Shown: piece after piece, positions 13,970-21,308 of the stretch
Numbering within the stretch: position 1 is the first letter of the stretch
How the letters are laid out: every line of letters begins with the position of its first letter
Source: JAKALX01 sp964508715
Lineage (GTDB): Bacteria; Chloroflexota; Dehalococcoidia; Tepidiformales; Tepidiformaceae
Length of the DNA stretch: 26,431 nt
Direction: 5' to 3'
NCBI GenBank assembly: GCA_964508715.1
Contig: CAZDUX010000031.1
Span: 1-26,431 of the forward strand
Position numbers and translations under genes: made by a program
Notes under the pieces: generated by a model
Told to the model about the DNA's origin: nothing
What the model saw: the letters and a program-made list of their open reading frames with translations, nothing else
The model's database searches: none

Positions 13970-14461
13970 TCAGGCGAGTGCGGGTGCGGGTGCGCCGAGA
14001 TGGTCGAGCAGGAGATTCGTCGCGACAGTGTATCCGGCAGGGCCGAGGCCAGTCACCTGCCCGAGACAGACGGGGGAGATGAAGGAGCGGTGACGAAAGC
14101 CTTCGCGGGCATGAGTGTTTGAGATGTGGACTTCGACGACGGGGATGACGATAGCCTCGATTGCATCGTGAAGGGCAACAGACGTGTGGGTGAACGCACC
14201 TGCATTGAGGATGACGCCATGCGCGAGCTTGCGGTGCTCGTGAAGGAAGTCGATGAGGGAGCCTTCGTGGTTGCTCTGATAGCAGATAAGGGAAGCGGCG
14301 CGGGCGTTGGCGGCGGCAGCGACGCGGGCCTCGATATCGAGGAGCGTCGTTGTCCCGTAGACCTCGGGTTTGCGTTCGCCGAGGAGATTGAGGTTAGGGC
14401 CATGGACCAGGAGGATGGTGGTGGGTTGGCGATTGCCGGTTGCCGATCGCGGGGTGGGCAT
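13970..14461 (-). CDS. aroQ: 3-dehydroquinate dehydratase, type II
   Basis: The 163-residue enzyme of the shikimate pathway converts 3-dehydroquinate to 3-dehydroshikimate. Family motifs are LLVHGPNLNLLGER, EVYG with catalytic Tyr35, YQSNHEGSLIDF, NAGAFTHTSVALHDAI, EVHISN with catalytic His112, and HAREGFRHRSFISP. The first 15 residues (MPTPRSATGNRQPTT) are not part of the family and are encoded by a CGATTG-type repeat; the usual start would be close to ILLVHG, but no alternative start codon is there. A TAGAAT box ends 6 nt before the ATG, so the gene may also be transcribed leaderless from inside the end of the xer gene. Confidence 0.95.
   Translation of the reverse strand: MPTPRSATGNRQPTTILLVHGPNLNLLGERKPEVYGTTTLLDIEARVAAAANARAASLICYQSNHEGSLIDFLHEHRKLAHGVILNAGAFTHTSVALHDAIEAIVIPVVEVHISNTHAREGFRHRSFISPVCLGQVTGLGPAGYTVATNLLLDHLGAPAPALA
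14424..14451. repeat. CGATTG-type repeat, copy 2, inside the aroQ 5' end
   Basis: The plus strand reads GTTGGCGATTGCCGGTTGCC followed by GATCGCGG. It lies within the first codons of aroQ and encodes the non-family extension around GNRQ. It shares the GGCGATTGCCG words with the copy before xseA. Confidence 0.5.
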
Positions 14462-14467
14462 GTGGCG

Positions 14468-14473
14468 ATTCTA
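14468..14473 (-). promoter_or_regulatory. -10 box giving a possible leaderless aroQ transcript
   Basis: Read on the minus strand this is TAGAAT, followed by 6 nt (CGCCAC) and the aroQ ATG. Its TAG is the stop codon of the xer gene. The layout is identical to that of the zinc-ribbon gene. No -35 box is evident. Confidence 0.45.
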
Positions 14474-15457
14474 GCTGCTCGCGGCCTGGCGTTTTCGGCG
14501 AGGGGATTCAAGGGATTGCTCGGCGAGCTTCTGCCACGCCTCGGCGCTGACTTCGGCGAGCCTGGCACGGCTGACGTGGGTGTAGATCTGGGTGGTGTTG
14601 GCGCTCGAATGCCCGAGGAGGTCCTGGACGATGCGGAGGTCGGCGCCGCCATCGAGGAGATGGGTGGCGAACGAATGGCGGAGGAGATGGGGGTGGACGT
14701 CTTCGCTGATACCGGCGGCGAGGGCATGACGCTTAATGAGCATCTGGACGGAGCGAGCAGTGAGGCGGGTACCAAGGCGGCTGAGGAAGAGCGGCGCCCC
14801 GCGTTCCGGTCGGGACCTGGAACCATGGATCCCGGGGGACAGGAGCAACGGGCGAGCATCGCGCAGGTAGGTTTCGAGGGCTTGCATGGCGGGTTCGCCG
14901 AAGAGAACAAGGCGTTCCTTTGCCCCTTTGCCGTGCACGATAGCGGAGGCGTCTTCGATGCTGACCTGGCCAGCATCGAGGGCGACAAGTTCGGAGATGC
15001 GAAGGCCGCCGCCGTAAAGGAGTTCGAAGATGGCACGGTCGCGGAGACCGGCGGGCGTTGTGGGGTCGGGTGCGGCGAAGAGGGCATCAATGATGGAGTG
15101 GTCGAGGACCCTGGGGAGACGCTTTGGGCGCCTGGGAAGGGCGATGCCGTAGAGGAGATCGCGTTCGGTGGCGCCTTCGCGGAGGAGGTACTTGTAGAAG
15201 CCGTGGATGGTGCTCGTGCGGCGGGTGATTGAGGCGGGGACGATTCCCTGGTCCTTGAGTTCGCCGAGATACTGGCGGGCAAGCTGGCGGGTAACCTCGA
15301 GGGGGTCGGTCGCATGGTCGCGGCACCAGGCGAGGAAGCTGCCGATGTCATTTCGGTAGTTGCGGATGGTGTAGGCGGAGCGGTTGCCTACGGCGAGGAG
15401 TTCGCGCAGATAGGCATCGAGGAACGCTTCGGCTGACTTGTGGGCGAGGGTCGCCAT
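14471..15457 (-). CDS. Tyrosine recombinase, XerC/XerD type
   Basis: The 328-residue protein has an N-terminal SAM-like core-binding domain (about 8-100) and a C-terminal catalytic domain with the full tyrosine-recombinase set: Arg153 (GLRISEL), Lys177 (GKGAKERL), His257 and Arg260 (HLLRHSFATHLL), His283 (LLGHSSANTTQIYTH) and nucleophile Tyr292. XerC/D enzymes resolve chromosome dimers at dif. I cannot decide between XerC and XerD. The ATG at 15457 is preferred over a TTG two codons upstream. Its position at the head of aroQ–pepQ–efp and its typical Xer length argue that it is chromosomal rather than the integrase of the element further right. Confidence 0.9.
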   Translation of the reverse strand: MATLAHKSAEAFLDAYLRELLAVGNRSAYTIRNYRNDIGSFLAWCRDHATDPLEVTRQLARQYLGELKDQGIVPASITRRTSTIHGFYKYLLREGATERDLLYGIALPRRPKRLPRVLDHSIIDALFAAPDPTTPAGLRDRAIFELLYGGGLRISELVALDAGQVSIEDASAIVHGKGAKERLVLFGEPAMQALETYLRDARPLLLSPGIHGSRSRPERGAPLFLSRLGTRLTARSVQMLIKRHALAAGISEDVHPHLLRHSFATHLLDGGADLRIVQDLLGHSSANTTQIYTHVSRARLAEVSAEAWQKLAEQSLESPRRKRQAASS

Positions 15458-15460
15458 GGT

Positions 15461-15501
15461 CAATGGCGATTGTCGATTGCGAATCGACGATTGTCGATTG
15501 G
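15461..15501. repeat. CGATTG-type repeat, copy 3
   Basis: CAATGGCGATTGTCGATTGC followed by GAATCGACGATTGTCGATTG fills nearly the whole 47-nt gap between the RNA ligase stop and the xer start. It is the cleanest copy in the window. Confidence 0.6.
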
Positions 15502-15504
15502 AGA

Positions 15505-16203
15505 TCAGTCGTAGCCGTAGGTTCGGCCGGATGCGAGGGTATTGGTCTTCAATTCACCGTGGGACCAGTGCGTACCAATGGCCTGGACGAATTCAGGGCG
15601 CACGAGCTTGGCCCGTGCGACGAGGTAGAGAGGCGTCTCGTAGCGGACGTAAATGCCCTCAGGCGGCCCGGATTTCAGCCGGGATTCCGCAAGCAGCGAC
15701 CGGAGACCGGGAAGGTCGAAACGGCCGGTGGCGAGGAGTGGAACGATGGCAAGGCCGAGCCGCGCGGCGAGTTCATCGCGACGGCCAGTACTCCAGAATT
15801 GCTGCTCTTGCCGGTCGAAGACATCGAAGAGGAGGAACCAGCTCGGGAGCTGTGTGTAGGTGACGCTATGAACTGCATAGCACCACTCTCCGAAGAGCAT
15901 GAGGTCGGGGAAGAGCGCATCTGCAAGGCGGTGCTCGCGGGCGGCCAGCCAGCGAAAGAGTGGGACAAACTGAGGGTGAGCGTGGCCAGGAGAAAGGTAG
16001 GAGCCGCGGTTCTGTGCGCGCAGCACCCCGTTCTCATCGAGTGAAAGGCCGACGTTGGCGCCATCGACCTTTTCCTCTACGACGACGTCGTGGGTGAGGA
16101 GATCATCCGCCTCACCAGGGGTGAGGAGTTTGTCATCACGCGGTTGTCCCGGGCCAAGCCAGGCGAGATGGGGTGTGCGGGGGAACCGGAAGAACTCGGT
16201 CAT
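15505..16203 (-). CDS. Rnl2-like RNA ligase
   Basis: The 232-residue protein has the nucleotidyltransferase motifs of ATP-dependent RNA ligases: motif I EEKVDGAN with the adenylated Lys45, motif III LMLFGEW (about 101-107), motif IIIa FLLFDVFD (123-130), motif IV EGIYVRYE (182-189) and motif V LVARAKLVRPEF (194-205, Lys199). It should seal RNA breaks through an enzyme-AMP intermediate. No kinase or phosphatase end-healing domain is present, and the protein is short compared with T4 Rnl2 (about 330 residues) because it lacks its C-terminal domain. The ATG at 16203 overlaps the stop of the PIN gene (ATGA); the frame is open further, but only as overlap. It is the last gene of the ATPase–PIN–ligase operon. 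Confidence 0.85.
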   Translation of the reverse strand: MTEFFRFPRTPHLAWLGPGQPRDDKLLTPGEADDLLTHDVVVEEKVDGANVGLSLDENGVLRAQNRGSYLSPGHAHPQFVPLFRWLAAREHRLADALFPDLMLFGEWCYAVHSVTYTQLPSWFLLFDVFDRQEQQFWSTGRRDELAARLGLAIVPLLATGRFDLPGLRSLLAESRLKSGPPEGIYVRYETPLYLVARAKLVRPEFVQAIGTHWSHGELKTNTLASGRTYGYD

Positions 16204-16724
16204 GGGCGCATCTTCTCGGTGTACTTCCGGGCGACCGCATCCTCGCAGAGGAAGGCAATTCGGACACCGGCCTCTCTGAGTGCCGCCCGCCAACCCCACC
16301 ACTTGGTATCGAAAGCTTGCAGGACTGGCGGGTGCTCGGGGTGGGCGGCGGCGACCGCAAGGAACTTGCGATCGGACGGGTCGTAGACGACGTCGGCGGG
16401 AGGGAGGGGGAGTTCGGCGAATCCCTGATCGTCGCCGGCGGGGGTTATAGCCACGCGGGTGACGCGCTCGCCACCCCACTCGTGGGTGAGGAGCCACTTG
16501 AGGAAGGCATCGCCGGGACCGGGTTGTCCGCTGGCACTGAGATTCGAGCGGTACTCGGCGACGATGCTCCCGGCGTCATCGATGAAGACGTGGCCAGACG
16601 CAATAACGGCTTGCAGTGCCTTTGCACTGGCAGCAACGCAGGAGGGAGGCGCGTCATCGTTTGCGCCGTTTGCGGTGGTCGTGACGTTGGTATCGACCAC
16701 ACATCGGAGCGGGAGACCGGTCAT
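16200..16724 (-). CDS. PIN-like domain nuclease
   Basis: The 174-residue protein opens with LRCVVDTNV, the first acidic motif of PIN domains (Asp11). Later acidic residues, Glu57 (SIVAEYRS), Asp118 (YDPSDRKFLAVAAAH) and Asp139 (VLQAFDTKWW), fit the PIN metal-binding quartet. PIN proteins are mostly Mg2+-dependent RNases, including VapC toxins, but this one is longer than VapC and has an insertion at about 60-110. Its ATG overlaps the stop of the ATPase gene (ATGA), and its own stop overlaps the RNA ligase start, so the three proteins should be made together. No antitoxin-like small gene is present. The RNA target is unknown. Confidence 0.75.
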   Translation of the reverse strand: MTGLPLRCVVDTNVTTTANGANDDAPPSCVAASAKALQAVIASGHVFIDDAGSIVAEYRSNLSASGQPGPGDAFLKWLLTHEWGGERVTRVAITPAGDDQGFAELPLPPADVVYDPSDRKFLAVAAAHPEHPPVLQAFDTKWWGWRAALREAGVRIAFLCEDAVARKYTEKMRP

Positions 16725-18115
16725 GCCGAACCCTGCTGCATTCGCCTTGCCTGGGCCTCCGTCCTGGCGACGAGATCTCCCATCTCGTCCCCAAAGAAGT
16801 GCTCTGGCCAATTGCGGATGTTGCCGAAGTCGTCGACGTCGAGTTCTTCAACCTGGGCGCCGGTTGCCCCGCTGTGCACAAAGTAGAGGGCGGCATCTTC
16901 CCTCGCGAGGCGCTCCTCAGCCACTCGACGCTGGAGCCGGCGGAGGAAGTGCTCCGAGTGGCTCTGGATGATGAACTGACAGTCACGCGGGGCGTCGTTT
17001 TCACGTGCGTGGATCGCATCGATGAAGAGGTCGGCGAGGGCTGCCTGGGCGCGTGGATGAAGATGAACCTCGGGCTGCTCGAAGATAACGATGGAGCGGC
17101 GAGGGACGTAGAAGCACTCGACGATGACGGGGAGGACCTGGCTAACACCGAAGCCAACGTCAGTGAGTTTGACAGCGGGGGATGCGGGTGCAGTTGTGAC
17201 GAGGATTTCGTGCTCATGCCGGCCGGTGCCGAGCGGGTGGATTTCGAACTCGTGGATGAGGCCCATCTTCTGGAGGGATTCGGCAACAAGGCGGGGAAGT
17301 TGGATTGGCGATTGTCGGGGGCCGAGGCTAAATGTACGGTCGCCCGAGGCGAGGATTGCTTCGATTGCCAGGGCTCCGCGTTCTCCCACGTGTTCCGGGA
17401 CCTCGCCGGACCACAGGTAGAGCCGCCGGGGGTATTCGCGGAGCGGCCCTACGTAGTAGATGCTTGCGAGCATCCGCTCGAGTTCGAGGGCGAGATCGGC
17501 GGCGAATGCGGCGTTCTCATAGCTGGCCTGCACTTCGGCGGGAAAGCCGTAGAAACGCAAGGGTGCCGGTAAGCCGTCGGCACGATCCCGGACACGGGCG
17601 AGAACGATGCCTTCTGCTCGCAGGCTGAAGGATTGCGTGGCATCGGCCCCGGGTGCAGGCGGTTGCTGCTCCATCGCCAGGGCGAGGATTTGCTTCTCGT
17701 GGTCGCGCAGGTCGTAGCGAAAACGGTCAACACGCGGCTGAGCCCGGGCGTCCCCACGGAGGGCGGCAGTGAACTTGATGTTGTCTCCGGCGTAGCGTGC
17801 TCCTGAGAGCGGATCGTGAAACTCAAGGGCGCGAGCCAGTGTCCACGCGAGGGTGAATTGAAGCGGTTGGGAGAGGTCGTGTCCGTGAACGATGTCGGCG
17901 AAGCTGCCCGCATCAACGATGCTATGGCTGTCTCCGAGGTGGAGGGCACGTTGCCGGTCGGAGGATTCAGCGGTCTGTTTCAGGAGGAGCAGGAGTTGGG
18001 GGATGCTGGTCTTGCCGGCACTGTTGGTGCCAAAGAGGACGGTAAGGGGTGCGAGGCGAATGTCACCAGAGTCGCGCCACGCTTTGAAGTTCTCGAGCCG
18101 GAGCCGGGTGAGCAT
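16721..18115 (-). CDS. ABC/AAA-type ATPase with DUF3696-like C-terminus
   Basis: The 464-residue protein is an SMC/RecF-like ATPase. It opens with RLENFKAWRDSG and has Walker A GTNSAGKT (29-36), a long middle insertion, a signature-like LTDVGFGVSQ (317-326), Walker B IVIFEQPE with catalytic Glu346, HLHP, and a switch His in SHSEHF. The C-terminus, with FGNIRNWPEHFFGDEMGDL, matches the DUF3696 pattern. Such overcoming-lysogenisation-like ATPases are common sensors in phage-defence operons. The ATG at 18115 has AGGAAG about 8 nt upstream. It is the first gene of the operon and overlaps the PIN gene by ATGA. There is no fused nuclease domain, so the PIN protein is the probable effector. Confidence 0.85.
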   Translation of the reverse strand: MLTRLRLENFKAWRDSGDIRLAPLTVLFGTNSAGKTSIPQLLLLLKQTAESSDRQRALHLGDSHSIVDAGSFADIVHGHDLSQPLQFTLAWTLARALEFHDPLSGARYAGDNIKFTAALRGDARAQPRVDRFRYDLRDHEKQILALAMEQQPPAPGADATQSFSLRAEGIVLARVRDRADGLPAPLRFYGFPAEVQASYENAAFAADLALELERMLASIYYVGPLREYPRRLYLWSGEVPEHVGERGALAIEAILASGDRTFSLGPRQSPIQLPRLVAESLQKMGLIHEFEIHPLGTGRHEHEILVTTAPASPAVKLTDVGFGVSQVLPVIVECFYVPRRSIVIFEQPEVHLHPRAQAALADLFIDAIHARENDAPRDCQFIIQSHSEHFLRRLQRRVAEERLAREDAALYFVHSGATGAQVEELDVDDFGNIRNWPEHFFGDEMGDLVARTEAQARRMQQGSA

Positions 18116-18246
18116 GTTCGGTGCTTCCTACCTGGGGCGCCCGCGGGGACGCGGCCAGCTCCTGATCACCGGCTGGCAGACAAGAAGAGGATAGCACGGA
18201 CGGGGGCAGGTTTGGCCTTCGGTCGAGGTGCCGGGTGCCCTGCTTC

Positions 18247-20631
18247 TCAGTGTGTGTGCCGGTCGAGTCCGACAACCCGGAACGCGTGCACTTTCACGAA
18301 GTCGGTGAGCACCGCCGCAGCAAAGACCGTGCCGACGACTGCCGCTACAACGCTGAGCGAGAGACGGTCGATGAGCAGCCCGGCCAGTGCCATGATGATC
18401 ACGATGGTTACATCCACTGCTGAGGCTGCCAGGAGCCATGGCCCCGGGAGGGAAGCCCATGCATGAGATCGTTCGCGGACGAGGTAGATAGTCGCCTGGC
18501 TGCTGAGAACGAGTGTCAGGAAGACGATAGCTTGCAGGTGGCTGAGACCGGCCGCTGGCCAGACATTGCGACCGGTCCAGAGGATGGCCATCGAGCACGC
18601 GAGCAACGGGAGTGTGACGATAGCGGCGGCGGCAAGAAGGGCGCGGACGTGCCAGCGGTCGGGGTGGTGGGAGTACGAAACGCGGTCGGTGGTGATCGCG
18701 AGGCTCACCATGTCATTCAGGATCATGAGCAAGGCCATGAGCAGGGGGGTGAAGATGAGTTCCTGCCATGCCAGCACGCCGATCGTGAGGACGACAGGCA
18801 CCTCGATCTTCTTCATGCTGACGTTGAGGGCGTACGTGAGGCTGCGCTGGTAGATGCGCCGACTTTCCTTGATCAGTGCAACGATGTCGACCAACCCTTC
18901 ACGCGTCAGCACCACGGCGGCCGCCGATTTCGCCACGTCCGTAGCGCCGGCGACGGCGATCCCTACCTCGGCCTGGCGGAGTGCGGGTGCATCGTTGACG
19001 CCATCGCCAGTCATCCCAACGATGTGACCCTGGGCCTGGAGACGCTGTACAAAGCGGAGCTTGTCTTCGGGCAGTACCTCCGCAAGGACACCGCAACCGT
19101 CCAGGCTACGATCATCCCGAATCGCCGATGCGGGGAGTGCGTCGCCCGGGATGGCGAGTGTCGAGGCAACGGCGCGGCCGGTGGCGAGGGTGTCGCCCGT
19201 AACCATCACCACGCGGACGCCAAGCGCGTGGACAGCCTGGATCAACTCGGCAGCGTCGGGGCGCACCGGGTCGGCCAGACCGATGAGTCCGGCTTCACAC
19301 CATGGGCCACCATCTTCAGAGAACGCGACCGCAAGCACCCGCATACCCTGGGCGGCGAGATGCTCGACATCCGAACGTAGTCCGGTGGGCAATTCGGGGG
19401 CTGCGACCTGGATGAGCTTTGCGATGACCTGCGGGGCGCCCTTCGTGACGCGAACAGTCCTGGAACCATCGCTCACCACGGCCTCCGATCGCTTCGTAGC
19501 GGGGTCGAACGGCGTGTAGGCCTGGCGTTGGCGGAGCGGCGGGGTGTTCGGCTCTGCATTCGCAGCGCGCAGGATTGCGAGGTCAATCGGGTCTTGCGTA
19601 GAGGGTTCCGACGCTTCTGCCGCGAGGCGGAGCAGTTCGGCCGTGGAGGTAGTGGACACCGCTGCGGTCGCGGCAACCTCGAGGCGGTTCTGCGTGACGG
19701 TGCCGGTCTTATCGATGCACAGTACGTCCATCGCCGCGGCTTCCTGAATGGCAGAGAGGCGCGCGGTGAGGACGCCAGCACTGGCGAGGTGTCGCGAGCC
19801 CAGGGCCCCCGCAAGGGTGAAGGCGGCCGGCAATGCGACTGGCACAGACGCGAGTAGCAAGACAACGGCAAACGAGACGACATCTTGGGCTGAGGCGCTG
19901 TTTGCTGCGAGGTATGTGCTGCCGATTAACGCGAGAACGAAATCGAGGAGGATGAAGGCCTTCACCACTCGAAAGACCACACCTTCGAGGTGCACCTGCG
20001 CGTGCGCTCCCGAGACGAGTTCGGCGGTCCGCCCGAACGAGGTGCGGCTTCCCGTGGCGGATACCTCGCCTGTCGCCTCGCCACGCACCACCGTCGCCCC
20101 GCTGAATGCTGTCGCGGGCGGCTCGAGTTCAACGGCGACGGATTCGCCGGTGAGAACGGACTGATCGATCAAGAGATGGCCGTCGGCAAGGGCCAGGTCA
20201 GCGGGGACGAGGTCACCCATGCGGACGTGGATGACATCGCCGGGAACGAGTTCACGGGCCGGGATGGTGGTCCATGTCCCGTTTCGAAGGACGCGTGCTG
20301 AGACGGCGAGACGAGCGCGAAGCAGCTCGATTGCAGCCTGTGCGCGCCCTTCCTGTACGAAGCCGATGAGCGCGTTGAGGACGAGAATGATCCCGACAAT
20401 CATTGCTTCGAGCCACTTCCCGAGGGCGAGCTCGAGGACGGCGGTCGCTTCGAGCATCCACGGGACCGGCGCCCAGAACTTCAGAGCGAACGCGGCGAGG
20501 GGGTGTGGCCGAGTTGTCGTGACCTCGTTTGGTCCGTACTGGCGAAGGCGGGTGAGAGCTTCCGCACCTGTCAGCCCCCGGCTTTCGATGGTCGGGGAAG
20601 GAGATTCGTCCGGATGCGCCATGACCGTCAT
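18247..20631 (-). CDS. P-type H+-ATPase (P3A-like)
   Basis: From the ATG at 20631 the protein has 794 residues. It shows the actuator motif LTGES (about 160-164), PVALP in M4 (about 264-268), the phosphorylated Asp in CIDKTGT (307-311), VTKGAP, MVTGD, and MTGDGVNDAPAL, with about ten membrane segments. The ILNDMVSLAITTDRV segment in M6 resembles plasma-membrane proton pumps, and the short C-terminus lacks the autoinhibitory tail of plant enzymes. It probably exports H+ using ATP. An in-frame ATG at 20622 is an alternative start; neither has a clear ribosome site. It is transcribed towards the ATPase–PIN–ligase operon with a 131-nt gap that contains no evident terminator. Confidence 0.9.
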   Translation of the reverse strand: MTVMAHPDESPSPTIESRGLTGAEALTRLRQYGPNEVTTTRPHPLAAFALKFWAPVPWMLEATAVLELALGKWLEAMIVGIILVLNALIGFVQEGRAQAAIELLRARLAVSARVLRNGTWTTIPARELVPGDVIHVRMGDLVPADLALADGHLLIDQSVLTGESVAVELEPPATAFSGATVVRGEATGEVSATGSRTSFGRTAELVSGAHAQVHLEGVVFRVVKAFILLDFVLALIGSTYLAANSASAQDVVSFAVVLLLASVPVALPAAFTLAGALGSRHLASAGVLTARLSAIQEAAAMDVLCIDKTGTVTQNRLEVAATAAVSTTSTAELLRLAAEASEPSTQDPIDLAILRAANAEPNTPPLRQRQAYTPFDPATKRSEAVVSDGSRTVRVTKGAPQVIAKLIQVAAPELPTGLRSDVEHLAAQGMRVLAVAFSEDGGPWCEAGLIGLADPVRPDAAELIQAVHALGVRVVMVTGDTLATGRAVASTLAIPGDALPASAIRDDRSLDGCGVLAEVLPEDKLRFVQRLQAQGHIVGMTGDGVNDAPALRQAEVGIAVAGATDVAKSAAAVVLTREGLVDIVALIKESRRIYQRSLTYALNVSMKKIEVPVVLTIGVLAWQELIFTPLLMALLMILNDMVSLAITTDRVSYSHHPDRWHVRALLAAAAIVTLPLLACSMAILWTGRNVWPAAGLSHLQAIVFLTLVLSSQATIYLVRERSHAWASLPGPWLLAASAVDVTIVIIMALAGLLIDRLSLSVVAAVVGTVFAAAVLTDFVKVHAFRVVGLDRHTH

Positions 20632-20729
20632 ATCAGCACCACGGCAACCCGCTGACAAGCGAGACCGGTAGCTGGATCGGCCACTGACGCAAGCAAGTGG
20701 CCACGACTGATGAGAGCGGTGATCGCAAA

Positions 20730-20753
20730 GCGAGGGCCGATTTCGGCCCTCGC
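20730..20753 (-). terminator. Strong hairpin downstream of the tRNA-Glu fragment
   Basis: GCGAGGGCCG (20730-20739) pairs perfectly with CGGCCCTCGC (20744-20753) around a 4-nt loop. It is 14 nt past the CCA end of the tRNA fragment on the minus strand, where a tRNA terminator is expected, with only a short TTT after it. It marks host DNA to the left of the integration site. Confidence 0.65.
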
Positions 20754-20767
20754 AGATTCAGATTCAG

Positions 20768-20812
20768 TGGTAGCGCGTAGGGGATTCGAACCCCTGATCT
20801 CCGCCTTGAAAG
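20768..20812 (-). other. Attachment site: 3' fragment of tRNA-Glu(UUC)
   Basis: The minus strand carries the 3' part of a tRNA only: anticodon loop CTTTCAA (anticodon UUC), the GGCGG anticodon-stem strand, a variable region, a T arm with GGTTCGAATCC, and an ACGCGCT acceptor strand ending ACCA. The expected 5' half (an AGCGCGT acceptor strand, D arm, and CCGCC before the anticodon loop) is missing. This is the standard footprint left by integration into a tRNA gene with crossover in the anticodon loop. The 5' side of the fragment faces right, so the element lies at higher coordinates and the intact tRNA-Glu should be at its far end. Confidence 0.8.
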
Positions 20813-21001
20813 TTCGTAAGCGGCAGCCCCACGTCGTTCCGTTATGCGTTGTTCAGATTCACCCTGGCCTCCACGGAAGTACCACACTGAGGCTCCTTTC
20901 CAACCGATCCGCAATCGTCCGGGGGAAAATGGCCACAAAATGGCCACAGGGGACGGGCCTGCGCCGGGCAAGCCAACTACCGCGACGATCGCTCGGAACC
21001 G

Positions 21002-21283
21002 TCAGCAGGCACCGGTGCGTTCCTCGAGAGGCCAGAGGGCGGCAACGAGAGAGCAAACCGGCATCGAATACGAGAGCTTCAACGAAGGCAACTCACGTTC
21101 GAGCAGGCCGCGTGCCTCTCTCGCAGCGACAACGAACCGCTCGGGTGTGGTGGCTGGCAGCAAGGATGCCGCTCGTCGGAAGCCACGGGCTTCAGCCACG
21201 ATGTTGAGGCGCTCGAGCACTTCCCAATCACGCAAGATGCGTGGCCGATCAACCCACTCGACACCGAAAATGGCAGTGCGCAT
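21002..21283 (-). CDS. Small hypothetical protein
   Basis: A 93-residue frame starting MRTAIFGVEWVDRPRILRDW, with a Glu/Arg-rich helical middle (VLERLNIVAEARGFRRAASL). The composition is protein-like, but there is no recognisable domain and no good ribosome site; the frame is open to a TTG at 21337. It is the first candidate gene inside the element next to the attachment site. It is not an integrase: no catalytic motifs and far too short. It could be a remnant. Confidence 0.35.
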   Translation of the reverse strand: MRTAIFGVEWVDRPRILRDWEVLERLNIVAEARGFRRAASLLPATTPERFVVAAREARGLLERELPSLKLSYSMPVCSLVAALWPLEERTGAC

Positions 21284-21308
21284 AAGGGCGCTTCCCGCCG
21301 TTACGGAG

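Noticed and set aside
14126..15232. A 368-codon plus-strand open frame
   Set aside because: It lies antisense to aroQ and the xer gene, whose catalytic residues are all present; composition is Gly/Glu/Asp-biased as expected for a shadow.
14471..15457. The tyrosine recombinase as the integrase of the tRNA-Glu element
   Set aside because: It lies over 5 kb outside the attachment site on the host side, in an operon with aroQ, and has the length of chromosomal Xer proteins.
20768..20812. A complete tRNA gene
   Set aside because: The matching 5' acceptor strand, D arm and 5' anticodon stem are absent upstream, so only a 3' fragment is present.
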